In this document: positions 1 through 8,280 of the stretch, in pieces
Position numbering within the stretch: the first letter of the stretch is position 1
Layout of the letters: the number at the start of each line of letters is the position of its first letter
From: JACCYJ01 sp038198775
GTDB lineage: Bacteria > Actinomycetota > Actinomycetes > Propionibacteriales > Nocardioidaceae
Assembly (NCBI GenBank): GCA_038198775.1
Contig: JBBPZV010000018.1
Location: 124,001-188,000, forward strand
Length of the DNA stretch: 64,000 nt
Direction of reading: 5' to 3'
Made by a program: the position numbers and the translations under genes
The notes under the pieces: model-generated
Told to the model about the DNA's origin: nothing
The model's input: the letters and a program-made list of their open reading frames with translations, nothing else
The model's database searches: none

Positions 1-485
1 CCGTCGACCGACACGTGCACCAGCTCGTGCCGAACCCGTCCCGCTTCCAGCCGCTCACGGACGCCGATCAACCCGGCGTGGTCGCTGGTCGGCCTCAGGT
101 CGGCATACCGCCGCGCCCGAGGCTCGGGCGGCTCGGGCGTGACCGGGGAAGGCTGGCTCCCGACGCCCTCGACGAGGTGGAGCCGCTGGTCCGCGAAGTT
201 GGCGAAGACCAGGCTGCCGTCGGCCAGCACCTGCCAGGCTTGTCCACCGTACTCATGGGCCCGGCTGCGCACGTTGAAACCGGGCGGGACGACATCGCGG
301 ACCGTCCCATCGGGCGTCCGCTGGCAGACCACGCCGCGACCCCCCTCCGCTGGCCGGTCCTCCTGCCACCACACCGTGTCGCCGGTGAGCCGGACGTACG
401 ACAGTGCGACCCCACCCTCGGCGACGGCTGCGGCGCTGATGGGCGAGTGCCATTCGCCGTACGGCGTGACCTGGGATTGGCTCAC
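1..485 (-). CDS. S9-family prolyl oligopeptidase, N-terminal part (cut by window edge)
   Basis: Reading leftward from a GTG at 485, about 161 codons stay open to the window edge. A GGAGG sits six bases upstream of the GTG. The product begins SQSQVTPYGEWHSPIS and continues with segments typical of the beta-propeller start of S9 prolyl oligopeptidase-like peptidases (GDTVWWQEDRPAEGGR; RSRAHEYGGQAW). The catalytic alpha/beta-hydrolase domain would lie outside the window, so activity cannot be judged. The family cleaves short peptides in the cytoplasm. It lies just downstream of the tmRNA gene on the same strand. The family call rests on the pattern of the N-terminal propeller only. Confidence 0.8.
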   Translation of the reverse strand, partial: MSQSQVTPYGEWHSPISAAAVAEGGVALSYVRLTGDTVWWQEDRPAEGGRGVVCQRTPDGTVRDVVPPGFNVRSRAHEYGGQAWQVLADGSLVFANFADQRLHLVEGVGSQPSPVTPEPPEPRARRYADLRPTSDHAGLIGVRERLEAGRVRHELVHVSVD

Positions 486-530
486 CAACGACCTCCAGCG
501 ACGACGAAGACCCGGCGCTTGTGCTGGCTC

Positions 531-900
531 GGTGGAGCTGGCGGGAATCGAACCCGCGTCCTCCGACGTCGACTCAGGTCTTCTCCGGGTGCAGTCCGCG
601 ATGGCGTCTTCTCAGCCCCGGCACTCGCGCAGACACGTCGCCGACGGGCTCAGCCGCTGCAAGTGTCCCGATCGGATCCCGCGGCCGGATCCGTTCGGCA
701 AGCCTCCTAGCTGAGGCCAGTTACTGGGACGGAGGCGCTCCCAGGCTGACCCTTCGCGTTACTCGCCTCAGGCGGCGAGGGCGAAGTCAGTGCGCTTTGC
801 GTTGGCACTTTTTGGTTCCAAGGAACGTTAACGAGATGACCCTGGCTTCTCGACCCGCTTCACCTGAACCGCACGACCGAAGTCGAAACCGTTCAGCCCC
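531..900 (-). ncRNA. ssrA: tmRNA (transfer-messenger RNA)
   Basis: The 5' end begins GGGGCTGAACGGTTTCGACT and the 3' end carries the T-arm GGTTCGATTCCCGCC closing with CAGCTCC plus discriminator A, the two hallmarks of tmRNA. The ends form a 7-bp acceptor stem containing the G3-U70 wobble read by alanyl-tRNA synthetase. The tag frame lies at 806-768 and encodes ANAKRTDFALAA followed by TGA; the ALAA end is the ClpXP-type degron. The RNA rescues stalled ribosomes together with SmpB, whose gene is next door and co-oriented. The encoded 3' end is ACC followed by G, so the terminal A of CCA would have to be added. A TACAAC hexamer just upstream (near 910) is a possible -10 box. Confidence 0.97.
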
Positions 901-1003
901 TTGTTCAGTTGTATGCGCCGACGCGGCTCGCGCCGGCCCGTCCAGCGTACTCGGTGGCACCGCCACCGCCCCCTGAGGCCGTCCCGACCCGGTGCGGCAA
1001 CGG

Positions 1004-1480
1004 CTAGCCGTACCCCTTGGCGCGCCGGCCGAGCGCCCGCTGCGCCTCCCGCTTCGCCTCCTTCTCGGCCAGCGCCTGACGCTTGTCGTACGTCCGCTTC
1101 CCCCGGGCCAGCCCGATCTCCACCTTGGCGCGGCCGTCCCTGAAATACAGCGACAACGGCACGATCGTCAGCCCCCGCTCGGCGACCCGGGAAGCCAGCC
1201 GGTCGATCTCGCCCCGGTGCAGCAGCAGCTTGCGACGTCGCCGCGGCTCGTGGTTGGTCCACGTCCCCTGTGTGTACTCCGGGATGTGCACCCCCTGCAG
1301 CCACAGCTCCCCAGCGTCGACCTCGGCGAAGCCGTCGACCAGCGAGGCTCGGCCGGCGCGCAGCGACTTCACCTCGGTGCCGGTCAAGACCAGGCCGGCC
1401 TCGTAGGTGTCCTCGACGTGGTAGTCGTGCCGGGCCCGGCGGTTCTGCGCCACCACCTGGCGTCCCTGCTCGCGTGCCAT
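1004..1480 (-). CDS. smpB: SsrA-binding protein SmpB
   Basis: The 158-residue product matches the family length and shows its OB-fold landmarks: ARHDYHVEDTYEAGLVLTGT, then EVKSLRAGRASLVDGF and SLYFRDGRAKVEIGLARGK. The basic tail (KRQALAEKEAKREAQRALG) is the part that enters the ribosomal mRNA channel. SmpB binds the tRNA-like domain of tmRNA and delivers it to stalled ribosomes with EF-Tu. The tmRNA gene begins about 100 bp downstream on the same strand, so partner RNA and protein are co-located. The M23 peptidase gene ends 21 bp upstream, which suggests read-through from the ftsEX module. Confidence 0.97.
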   Translation of the reverse strand: MAREQGRQVVAQNRRARHDYHVEDTYEAGLVLTGTEVKSLRAGRASLVDGFAEVDAGELWLQGVHIPEYTQGTWTNHEPRRRRKLLLHRGEIDRLASRVAERGLTIVPLSLYFRDGRAKVEIGLARGKRTYDKRQALAEKEAKREAQRALGRRAKGYG

Positions 1481-1501
1481 GCGGCATTGTCGCCTACGGC
1501 G

Positions 1502-2773
1502 CTACAGCCACGTGACCGGATTCACGGTCGCGCCGTTGACGTAGACCATGAAGTGCAGGTGACAACCGGTGGAGTACCCCGTGGTCCCCGAGTACGCGAT
1601 CAACTGTCCACGCTTGACCTGCGCCCCGGCCGGGACCACGAAGCGCGACAGGTGGTTGTACGACGTCGCCAGGCTGACCCCGTTGACCTTCCCGTGGTTG
1701 ATCAGCACGCGCTTGCCGTAGCCGACGTTGTAGTACTCCGAGACGACGGTCCCTGCTGCCGCGGCGTAGACCGGCGTTCCGCAAGCCGCGGCTAAGTCGG
1801 TGCCGTCGTGCAGCTCCCAGATCTTCAGGATCGGGTGCAGGCGCATGCCGTACGGCGAGGTGATGTGGGTGTTGGTCACCGGCATGCTCAAGAAGCCGCC
1901 GGTGTTCGGCACGTGCAGGTTGCGGCCCTGCTGGCGCTGTGCGAGCCGGGTCAGCATCGTCGAGATGCGCACTCGCTCCCGATGGAGCGTTCTGATCTGC
2001 CTCAGGTCGCGCTGCTTGGCGCGCTCGGCTCGGACCTCGGCGGCGCGACGGTCGTCCACCAGTGACCGGACGGCTCGCGCCTGCTGTTGGGCTGCTGTCT
2101 CGAGCCGCTGCTTGAGCTGCAGGTTCTGCGCTGCGGCGGCTCGCCGGGTGGCGACCTCGTCGCGGACGTCGGCGACCTGCTGGGCCCGGATGGTGAGCAG
2201 GGTCTTCGCGGCGTTCAGCTGGTCGACGTTGGCCGACTGGGCACCGGCCACCGAGTCCAGCATGCTCATCCGCTCGCTGAGGTCGCTCGAGGACCCGCCG
2301 TCGAGCAGCGCGCTCAGGCTGGTGAGGGTCGGGCTCCCGTACTGGTAGGAGTTCACCACGAACGCCGCCAGCCGGTCCTCCGCCTGCTTGACCCGGCGGC
2401 GGCCCTCCGCAAGTGCTGCCTCTGCGGCGTTCAGCCGCCCCTCCGCCTCGGTGAGTGCGGCCTGCATCTGCCGGTCCCGTTCGACCGCGGCTGCAAGCTG
2501 GCCCCTGGTGGCGGCCAGCTTCGACCGGGCGGTGTCGAGCCGGCCCTGGGCTCGCTGCAACGCCTTGGTCGCGAAGACGAGCGCGGCGCTCGACTCGTCG
2601 AGGTTGTGGTTGGCCGACCTCAGGTGGGTGTTGACGTGGTGGCGCCGGTTCTTCAGGTGGTCGTGTCCGGCGAAGCTCGGGGCGAGCGACGACGCGGTGA
2701 GGGCGACCATCAGCGCGACGACGAGCGTGAGCAACATGCCGAGCCGGCCGGCGGCACGGCCGCGATCACTCAC
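1502..2773 (-). CDS. M23 peptidase with coiled-coil domain, FtsEX-linked murein hydrolase
   Basis: The 423-residue protein starts with an N-terminal hydrophobic export segment (about residues 13-35). Two long Ala/Arg/Gln-rich coiled-coil stretches follow (about 45-140 and 165-275). A C-terminal LytM/M23 domain carries H322-x3-D326 (HDGTD) and H405-x-H407 (HLHF), the zinc ligands of active lysostaphin-type endopeptidases. Coiled coil plus M23 is the architecture of EnvC/RipC-type factors whose hydrolytic activity is gated by FtsEX, and ftsX and ftsE lie directly upstream in the same orientation. Unlike EnvC, the zinc-binding motifs are intact, so this one may cut peptidoglycan itself. The start is a GTG. 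Confidence 0.88.
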   Translation of the reverse strand: MSDRGRAAGRLGMLLTLVVALMVALTASSLAPSFAGHDHLKNRRHHVNTHLRSANHNLDESSAALVFATKALQRAQGRLDTARSKLAATRGQLAAAVERDRQMQAALTEAEGRLNAAEAALAEGRRRVKQAEDRLAAFVVNSYQYGSPTLTSLSALLDGGSSSDLSERMSMLDSVAGAQSANVDQLNAAKTLLTIRAQQVADVRDEVATRRAAAAQNLQLKQRLETAAQQQARAVRSLVDDRRAAEVRAERAKQRDLRQIRTLHRERVRISTMLTRLAQRQQGRNLHVPNTGGFLSMPVTNTHITSPYGMRLHPILKIWELHDGTDLAAACGTPVYAAAAGTVVSEYYNVGYGKRVLINHGKVNGVSLATSYNHLSRFVVPAGAQVKRGQLIAYSGTTGYSTGCHLHFMVYVNGATVNPVTWL

Positions 2774-2924
2774 GGGGTCTGCCCGTCGACCACTGGGAAC
2801 GACCGCGGGGGAAGTGTCGGGCCACAGTGAAACCTTCGCTCGTTGCTGGTGGATATCCTTCGCTCTCGTCGCGCCCGCACGTTTAGCTGAGCGCGGCTGC
2901 TGCCTCGACCGTAACCCACATCAC

Positions 2925-3800
2925 TTAGACATCGAGGTATTTGCGGGTCATCACGAGCGTCGGCACGAGTGCCAGCACGGTGCCCAGGGCCAGCGTCACA
3001 CCGCCGGCGATGAACGCCTCCCGCCACCCGACCCAGTCGGTGATCGCAGCCAGACTGCCCGAGCCGAGCACTCCGTCGAAGATCGCGAACCGCATGAAGG
3101 CAGCGAGCGCGGCACACGCCAGCGCGCCGGCGACCAGCGCGGCCAGCAGCGACTCGAGGACGAACGGCAGCTGGATGTGCCAGCTCGACGCGCCGACCAG
3201 ACGCATGATTCCGATCTCCCGGCGTCGGGCGTACGCCGCCAGGCGGATCGTGTTCGACACCTGCATGATGGCCGCCACGATCAGCAAGCCGGCGATCAGC
3301 AGCGAGGCGTTCCGCAGCAGCGTCAGCGTCAGGTAGAGCGGTCGCAGCTGGTCGGTGAGGCTAAGCACGGCGTCGACCCCCGGTGTGCCGACCAGCTGGC
3401 TGGTGACGCCCGCGGTGTTGTTGGGGTCCCGCAAGGTGACGAAGAACGCCGCGGCGTAGTCCTTGGGCTTGGTGATCTCGAAGTAGCGCCGCGTCGTCGG
3501 GCTCTGGGAGAGCAGCTGCTTGGCCTTGTCGTACGACTCCTGCGCGCTCTGGTAGCGCACCGCCTTCACGTCCGGGTTCTGCTGGAGGGTCTGCTGGATC
3601 GCAGTGGTCTGCGCGGGGGTGACCACACCGTCGAGGCAGGTGCCGGCGATCGAGGAGTCCGAGCACAGCGTGACCTGCAGCTGCAGCCGGTCGCCGAAGA
3701 ACTGTTCGGTCTTGTTGGTCTGCATGATCACGAGCAGACCGAACCCCACCAGCGTCAGCGACACGAACGTGGTGACGATCAGCGAGACCGTCATCGACAC
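2925..3800 (-). CDS. ftsX: Cell division protein FtsX
   Basis: The 291-residue product has one membrane segment at the N terminus, a long extracellular loop (about residues 40-165) and three C-terminal membrane segments. This is the FtsX topology. The ARRREIGIMRLVGAS motif before the second segment is characteristic. FtsX partners FtsE to transmit ATP hydrolysis across the membrane to peptidoglycan hydrolases, here probably the adjacent M23 protein. The GTG at 3800 is the first canonical start, yet the conserved FtsX N terminus (SSIVSELGTGLRRN) is encoded in frame further upstream. The only well-placed candidate codon there is an ATC at 3851 or 3845 behind a GAAGGA. The ftsE stop lies 87 bp upstream, in the same frame. 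Confidence 0.93.
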   Translation of the reverse strand: MSMTVSLIVTTFVSLTLVGFGLLVIMQTNKTEQFFGDRLQLQVTLCSDSSIAGTCLDGVVTPAQTTAIQQTLQQNPDVKAVRYQSAQESYDKAKQLLSQSPTTRRYFEITKPKDYAAAFFVTLRDPNNTAGVTSQLVGTPGVDAVLSLTDQLRPLYLTLTLLRNASLLIAGLLIVAAIMQVSNTIRLAAYARRREIGIMRLVGASSWHIQLPFVLESLLAALVAGALACAALAAFMRFAIFDGVLGSGSLAAITDWVGWREAFIAGGVTLALGTVLALVPTLVMTRKYLDV

Positions 3801-3887
3801 GTTGCGCCGCAGGCCGGTGCCGAGCTCGGAGACGATCGACGAGATCTGGATGGTCCTTCGCTGTCGGGGGCCGGGAGGCCCGGCGGG

Positions 3888-4586
3888 TCAGTTCTGGTAG
3901 CCGTACACGCCCCGGGACTGGTCCCTGACCACCAAGCCGTCGTCCAGCTCGATGACTCGCTTGCGCATCTGGTCGACGACGCCGGAGTCGTGCGTGGCCA
4001 TGATCACCGTGGTCCCGGTGCGGTTGATGCGGTCCAGCAGCTTCATGATGCCCACAGACGTGCCCGGGTCGAGGTTGCCGGTGGGCTCGTCGGCGATCAA
4101 GATCATCGGCCGGTTGACGAACGCGCGGGCGATCGCCACGCGCTGCTGCTCCCCGCCGGACAGCTCGTCGGGCATCCGGCGGCCCTTGCCGCCCAGCCCG
4201 ACCAGGTCGAGCGTCTCCGGAACGACGCGGTTGATCACTGCCTTCGACTTGCCGATGACCTGGAGCGCGAACGCGACGTTCTCGCTGACGTTCTTGTTGG
4301 GCAGCAGGCGGAAGTCCTGGAACACGGTCCCGATCTGACGGCGCAGTCCCGGCACCTTCCACCCGGCAAGGCGGTTGACCTCCTTGCCGGCCACGTACAC
4401 CCGGCCGGTCGTCGGCCGGGTCTCGCGCAGCACCAGGCGCAAGAAGGTGGACTTGCCAGACCCGGACGCACCGACGAGGAACACGAACTCGCCCTTCGCC
4501 ACCTCGACGTCGACGGTGTCGAGTGCCGGGCGGTGCTGGCCCGGATAGGTCTTGGTGACGTCGTCGAAGCGGATCACGGGTTCCAA
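3888..4586 (-). CDS. ftsE: Cell division ATP-binding protein FtsE
   Basis: The 232-residue ABC ATPase has Walker A GASGSGKST, Q-loop TVFQDFRLLP, signature LSGGE, Walker B ILIADEP and H-loop MATHD, all intact. Length and the RLLPNKNVSENVAF segment fit FtsE rather than a generic importer ATPase. It works with FtsX at the septum to control peptidoglycan splitting. It is the first gene of ftsE-ftsX-M23-smpB-ssrA, all transcribed leftward. The start used is TTG at 4586; a GTG three codons later is also possible. A TAAACT hexamer near 4646-4641 could be its -10 box. Confidence 0.96.
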   Translation of the reverse strand: MEPVIRFDDVTKTYPGQHRPALDTVDVEVAKGEFVFLVGASGSGKSTFLRLVLRETRPTTGRVYVAGKEVNRLAGWKVPGLRRQIGTVFQDFRLLPNKNVSENVAFALQVIGKSKAVINRVVPETLDLVGLGGKGRRMPDELSGGEQQRVAIARAFVNRPMILIADEPTGNLDPGTSVGIMKLLDRINRTGTTVIMATHDSGVVDQMRKRVIELDDGLVVRDQSRGVYGYQN

Positions 4587-4970
4587 GGCCGGGTTTGGGA
4601 GCAGGAGAGCCGCATCCGGGCGGCAGCCGACCGGTGGTCGAGTTTACGTCGGCTTCCTGGCGCCCCTTTGCAGGCTCGCGCTGGGCAGGTCAGCCGGTTC
4701 GCTCGAACGAAGCGATCTCAAGCAGCACAGGACGCGGTGATGCCCACGGGGTCGAACACCCTCGCGCGCATCCGGCTGCACCGCGCCCATCAGTGGGTCG
4801 CCCCGATGCCCAATGGGGTTGTCTCTCATTTGCTGTCCTCTCGATCGAAGGGTTGACCCAGCACGGTCGAGACGGCGCAGCGCAGCGCGACCCATCAGCG
4901 ACGTGTTCACCGGGTCTAGCGTGGCGAGCACTGGTAGGACCATGCCCGCAAGGACAGCCGAGGAGGAACA
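4587..4970. other. Divergent intergenic region ftsE / methyltransferase
   Basis: No convincing gene is visible in these 384 bp; the open frames here have no recognisable domain. It separates two divergent transcripts, so it should hold both promoters. Candidates are TAAACT (4646-4641, toward ftsE) and TAGCGT (about 4917-4922, toward the methyltransferase). A good ribosome-binding site, GAGGAGG, precedes the GTG at 4971. I see no clear terminator or repeat. Confidence 0.5.
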
Positions 4971-5800
4971 GTGAGACCAGGCCAGCCAGGGGCGGGCCGC
5001 GAGGGCACGGACCCCGAGGTCCGCGTCCGCCCGGCAGCGTTCAGCGACGTCGACAGCAGCGCCGGGGCCACAGAGATGGTCGAGATGATGGACCGCATCG
5101 GCGCCAACCCGGCGGTGCGGCGCCTGCGAGCGGCCGGCTTCGAGATGCTCGAGCCGGAACCGGGTCAGACGATCGTCGACGTCGGCTGCGGGCCGGGTGA
5201 CGAGGTGCGGCTACTGGCGCCCTTCGTCGGACCCGACGGGGTCGTCATCGGAATCGACCCCAGTGAGACCATGTTGGCCGCGGCGCGGCGGCGCACCGAA
5301 GGCATGCCGGTGCGAGCGGAGTTCCGCCACGGGGACGTCATGGACCTCCCGTTGGACGACGCCAGCGTGGACGGCTGCCGGTGCGAGCGGGTCCTGCAAC
5401 ACCTGAGACACCCTGAGCGGGCCGTCGCAGAGATGGCCCGCGTCACCCGGCCCGGCCCGGCGGCCGCATAGTGCTCATAGACACCGACTGGAGCACCCAG
5501 ACGATGCACGGTGCGGACCAGCGGATGACCGACATCGTTCAGCGCTGCTTCCTGGACGGCGCGGTCAACGGCCGGGCCGGCTCGAGCCTGGCGGCGCTGC
5601 TAGCCATGTCCGGCCTCCGTGACGTCATGATTCGCGCCGAGACCATGGTCACCAACCAGGCCAGCTGGGCCGAGAGCCCGCTGTTGGCGAGCTCCGCGGC
5701 AGATGCGGAGGAGCGAGGGGAGATCTCAGCCGCGCAACGCGCCGACTGGTTGGCACAGTTGCGGGAGTCGGCTCGCCGGGGGAGTTCTTCCTCGCGGTAA
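4971..5800 (+). pseudogene. SAM-dependent methyltransferase, frameshifted by a 5-bp duplication
   Basis: Codons 1-160 from the GTG at 4971 encode a class I methyltransferase: motif I VDVGCGPGDEV, then GIDPSETML and the post-motif MDLPLDDASVDGCRCERVLQHL. The frame then runs into RPGPAAA and a TAG at about 5470. The expected continuation PGGRIVLIDTDW lies in another frame and runs on as 109 codons from the GTG at 5471 to 5800 (DTDWSTQTMHGADQ...). The junction contains a tandem CCGGC; removing one 5-bp copy joins the two halves into one normal-length protein of about 275 residues. The GTG overlaps the TAG, so two polypeptides could still be made. Mutation, phase variation and sequence error are all possible. 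The methyl acceptor is unknown. Confidence 0.8.
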
Positions 5801-6036
5801 CGATGTTCGCCGTCGGAGCGTGCCGTCCCGGTTCCTGACCCGTACGCGATCTCGGTGGGCCACCCTCGGAGGACCACCAAATGCCGTTGTTGCCGTTGCG
5901 GTTGACCCGGGAGTTGCTCCACTCCGCGGTGACCAGAGGCAAGCGTCACGTCCGGAAAATCGGCACCCGGGCCGCGCTCGAGGGCGCGGTCGACCGACCG
6001 ATTGCCGCGGGCCGACGGGCTGCGGGCGGCGCGCGG

Positions 6037-7146
6037 CTAGGACCGGTCGGCGCCCCGCCGCCAGCGGATGCCTGCCTCGATGAGCTCGTCGATCCCGCCG
6101 TCGAACACCGCCGAGGTGCTGCCGGTCTCGTAGCCGGTGCGCAGGTCCTTGACCATCTGGTAAGGGTGCAGGACGTACGAGCGCATCTGGTCACCCCAGG
6201 ACGCGGCGCCGTCGCCGCGAAGCTCGTCGAGCGTGGCCCGCTCCTCGGCGCGCTTGGCAGCAAGCAGCTTGGCCTTGAGGATCACCGTCGCGGCGACCTT
6301 GTTCTGCAGCTGACTTTTCTCGTTCTGACAACTGACGACGATCCCGGTGGGCAGGTGGGTGAGCCGGACCGCGGAGTCGGTGGTGTTGACCGACTGACCG
6401 CCGGGGCCCGAGGACCGGTAGACGTCGACGCGCACGTCGTCCTCGGGGAGGTCGATCTCGTCGGTCCGCTCGAGCAGCGGCACCACCTCGACCGCCGCGA
6501 AGGAGGTCTGTCGCCGGCCCTGGTTGTCGAAGGGGGAAATCCGAACCAACCGGTGGGTCCCCGACTCGACCGACAGTGTCCCATAGGCGTACGGCGCCAA
6601 GACCCCGAACGTCGCGGACTTCACGCCGGCCTCCTCGGCGTAGGAGGTGTCGTACACGTCGACGGGATAGCCGTGCCGCTCGGCCCACCGCAGGTACATC
6701 CGCATCAGCATCTCGGCGAAGTCCGCCGCGTCGACACCACCCGCGCCGGAGCGCACCGAGACCAGCGCGTCCCGGGCGTCGTACTCCCCCGACAGCAGGG
6801 TCCGGACCTCGAGCGCCTCGACGGCCTTGGCGATGCGGGCGATCTCCACCTCCGCGTCGGCCGCGGTGGGCGCGTCCGACTCCTCCGCGGCCAGCTGTGC
6901 CATCACCGCCACGTCGTCGAGCCGTTGCCGCAAGCCGGTGACCCGCTCCAGCTCCGAGCCCAGCACCGACAGCCGGCCGGTGACCCGCTGGGCGTTGGCC
7001 TGGTCGTCCCACAGGTCCGGCGCTGAAACCTGCTGGCTGAGCTCGGCGATCTCCGCCCGCATCCGGGGCAGGTCGAGCACCCGCTCGATCGTCGTCAGCG
7101 TCGCGTCGAGCGTCTTGAGCTGGGCGTCGAAGTCGGGTCCCGCCAC
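6037..7146 (-). CDS. prfB: Peptide chain release factor 2 (RF2)
   Basis: The roughly 369-residue product carries the catalytic GGQ loop (SGPGGQSVNTTDSAVRLTH) that triggers peptidyl-tRNA hydrolysis. It also carries the tripeptide SPF (RISPFDNQGRR) that reads UGA/UAA stop codons and separates RF2 from RF1. The N-terminal helical domain (RMRAEIAELSQQVSAPDLWDD) is complete. There is no in-frame UGA near codon 25, so the classic RF2 autoregulatory frameshift is absent. The GTG at 7146 is preferred because the protein then starts VAGPDFDAQ; a TTG at 7155 is three codons further out. It is leftward, upstream of and co-oriented with ftsE but separated from it by the rightward methyltransferase. Confidence 0.96.
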   Translation of the reverse strand: MAGPDFDAQLKTLDATLTTIERVLDLPRMRAEIAELSQQVSAPDLWDDQANAQRVTGRLSVLGSELERVTGLRQRLDDVAVMAQLAAEESDAPTAADAEVEIARIAKAVEALEVRTLLSGEYDARDALVSVRSGAGGVDAADFAEMLMRMYLRWAERHGYPVDVYDTSYAEEAGVKSATFGVLAPYAYGTLSVESGTHRLVRISPFDNQGRRQTSFAAVEVVPLLERTDEIDLPEDDVRVDVYRSSGPGGQSVNTTDSAVRLTHLPTGIVVSCQNEKSQLQNKVAATVILKAKLLAAKRAEERATLDELRGDGAASWGDQMRSYVLHPYQMVKDLRTGYETGSTSAVFDGGIDELIEAGIRWRRGADRS

Positions 7147-7197
7147 AAGCGTCAAGCCTACGCCGGGCAGCCGCTGGCGCCTCAGCCGTCCGGCCGC

Positions 7198-7821
7198 TCA
7201 GTCCTCGAGCTCGCCACGAGCACGCTGCTCGACCGAACGCCGCTCCGTCGCCCTGCGGACAGAGTTCACCGCCCCCATGAGCGAGAACCCGCGGACCCGG
7301 ATGACCGGTGCGGCCGAGGGCGGAGGCGGCGCCTTGTCCACCGAGTCGAATCCCCCCATGATCCCCCAACCGTTGGCCTCCAGCGCGCAGTCTGGCGGCA
7401 CCGCGACGTCGACACCGCCCATGACAGCGAACGCCCAGATCGTCACCTCGCCCGCCTCCAGCTCCGCCTGCTGCAGGTCGAGCTCGACTCCGCCCATGAT
7501 TGACACCGCGACGTGCTGGCTGCCCACCACCCACCGACCGCTCTGCTTGGAGCCGCTCATCACCGCGAGCGACCACCCCCGGCCCTTGCGTCTGGTGACT
7601 CGGGCCGGGAGCGGCGCGCTCGAGAAGCCGGTGGCGGGCAGGTCCCGGGTGAGCGCTGCGAGCTCGGCGTACGTCCGGGCGGCGAAGCCCGCGTCGAGGC
7701 GCTGGTCCAGCTCGCCCAGGGTCAGCCGCCCGTCGCCGGCGGCCTGCCGCAACTGCTCGGCCACGCGTTCGCGGTCGGCGTCGCCGACGCGTCGCTGCTC
7801 AGCGGGCAGGGGCTCGGACAC
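7198..7821 (-). CDS. DUF1707 protein with LiaF-like C-terminal domain
   Basis: The 207-residue product begins with a DUF1707 domain (about residues 10-62: RVGDADRERVAEQLRQAAGDGRLTLGE, then YAELAALTRDLP). A linker follows, then a beta-rich domain with repeated glycine-containing turns (AVMSGSKQSGRW, VSIMGGVELD, FAVMGGVDVA, WGIMGGFDS). This resembles the cell-wall-stress LiaF/YvqF C-terminal fold. No strong membrane helix is visible. Proteins of this architecture are common in actinomycetes; their role is unproven but often tied to envelope stress sensing. It is flanked by prfB and the tad operon, all leftward, and its own signal input is unknown. Confidence 0.8.
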   Translation of the reverse strand: MSEPLPAEQRRVGDADRERVAEQLRQAAGDGRLTLGELDQRLDAGFAARTYAELAALTRDLPATGFSSAPLPARVTRRKGRGWSLAVMSGSKQSGRWVVGSQHVAVSIMGGVELDLQQAELEAGEVTIWAFAVMGGVDVAVPPDCALEANGWGIMGGFDSVDKAPPPPSAAPVIRVRGFSLMGAVNSVRRATERRSVEQRARGELED

Positions 7822-7848
7822 GTGCCGAGACTAGTGGCGGGCGACCGG

Positions 7849-8280
7849 TCACCGCACCGGGACCAGCACGGACGCCTCGCCGGTGACGCTGGTGACGGCG
7901 TCCCACCCCGGCGGCGTGATCGGCAGACGCAGCGGGGCGTCGACGTGGACCGTCAGCCCGTCGCCGGCGGCCCGGACGCTCCAGGTCAGCCCGGGGTAGT
8001 GCGCCAACGCCCCGGTCGAGACCAGGTAGTCCGCGACATAGCCGGCCGCGGCCTGCGGATCCACCTTGGCCACGTCGCCGAGCCCCTCGGTGTAGACCTG
8101 TTCGGCCTGGACCCCGTCGGCGGCGGCGAGCGCGGCCCCGTCGGCCAGCGAGTTCAGCGACTCCCGCCGCAGATAGGCCGCCGACGCGTCCACCACCGCG
8201 GCCGCCAAGAACGCCAGCACGAGGAAGAAGCCGACTAGCATCAACGTCACCTGCCCGGGCTCGTCGCGGCCTCGGCTCAC
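7849..8280 (-). CDS. TadG-like pilus assembly / pseudopilin protein
   Basis: This is a 143-residue protein from a GTG at 8280 that overlaps the previous stop (GTGA). After a short charged head (SRGRDEPGQVT) it has one hydrophobic segment (LMLVGFFLVLAFLAAAVVDAS) and then YLRRESLNSLADGAALAAADG. That is the TadE/TadG-like N terminus in which the membrane helix anchors an extracellular domain. It is shorter than classical TadG and lacks a von Willebrand domain. It is the last gene of the leftward tad operon and is expected to act in Flp pilus assembly at the cell surface. Confidence 0.78.
   Translation of the reverse strand: MSRGRDEPGQVTLMLVGFFLVLAFLAAAVVDASAAYLRRESLNSLADGAALAAADGVQAEQVYTEGLGDVAKVDPQAAAGYVADYLVSTGALAHYPGLTWSVRAAGDGLTVHVDAPLRLPITPPGWDAVTSVTGEASVLVPVR

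Noticed and set aside
531..560. A tRNA gene suggested by the T-arm GGTTCGATTCCCGCC
   Set aside because: It is the 3' end of tmRNA; the 5' partner lies at 900.
2388..4856. An 822-codon plus-strand frame opposite ftsX and ftsE
   Set aside because: It is low-complexity and the opposite strand has clear FtsE/FtsX motifs.
6900..7155. Programmed frameshift in the RF2 gene
   Set aside because: The frame is continuous from start to GGQ; there is no early in-frame UGA.
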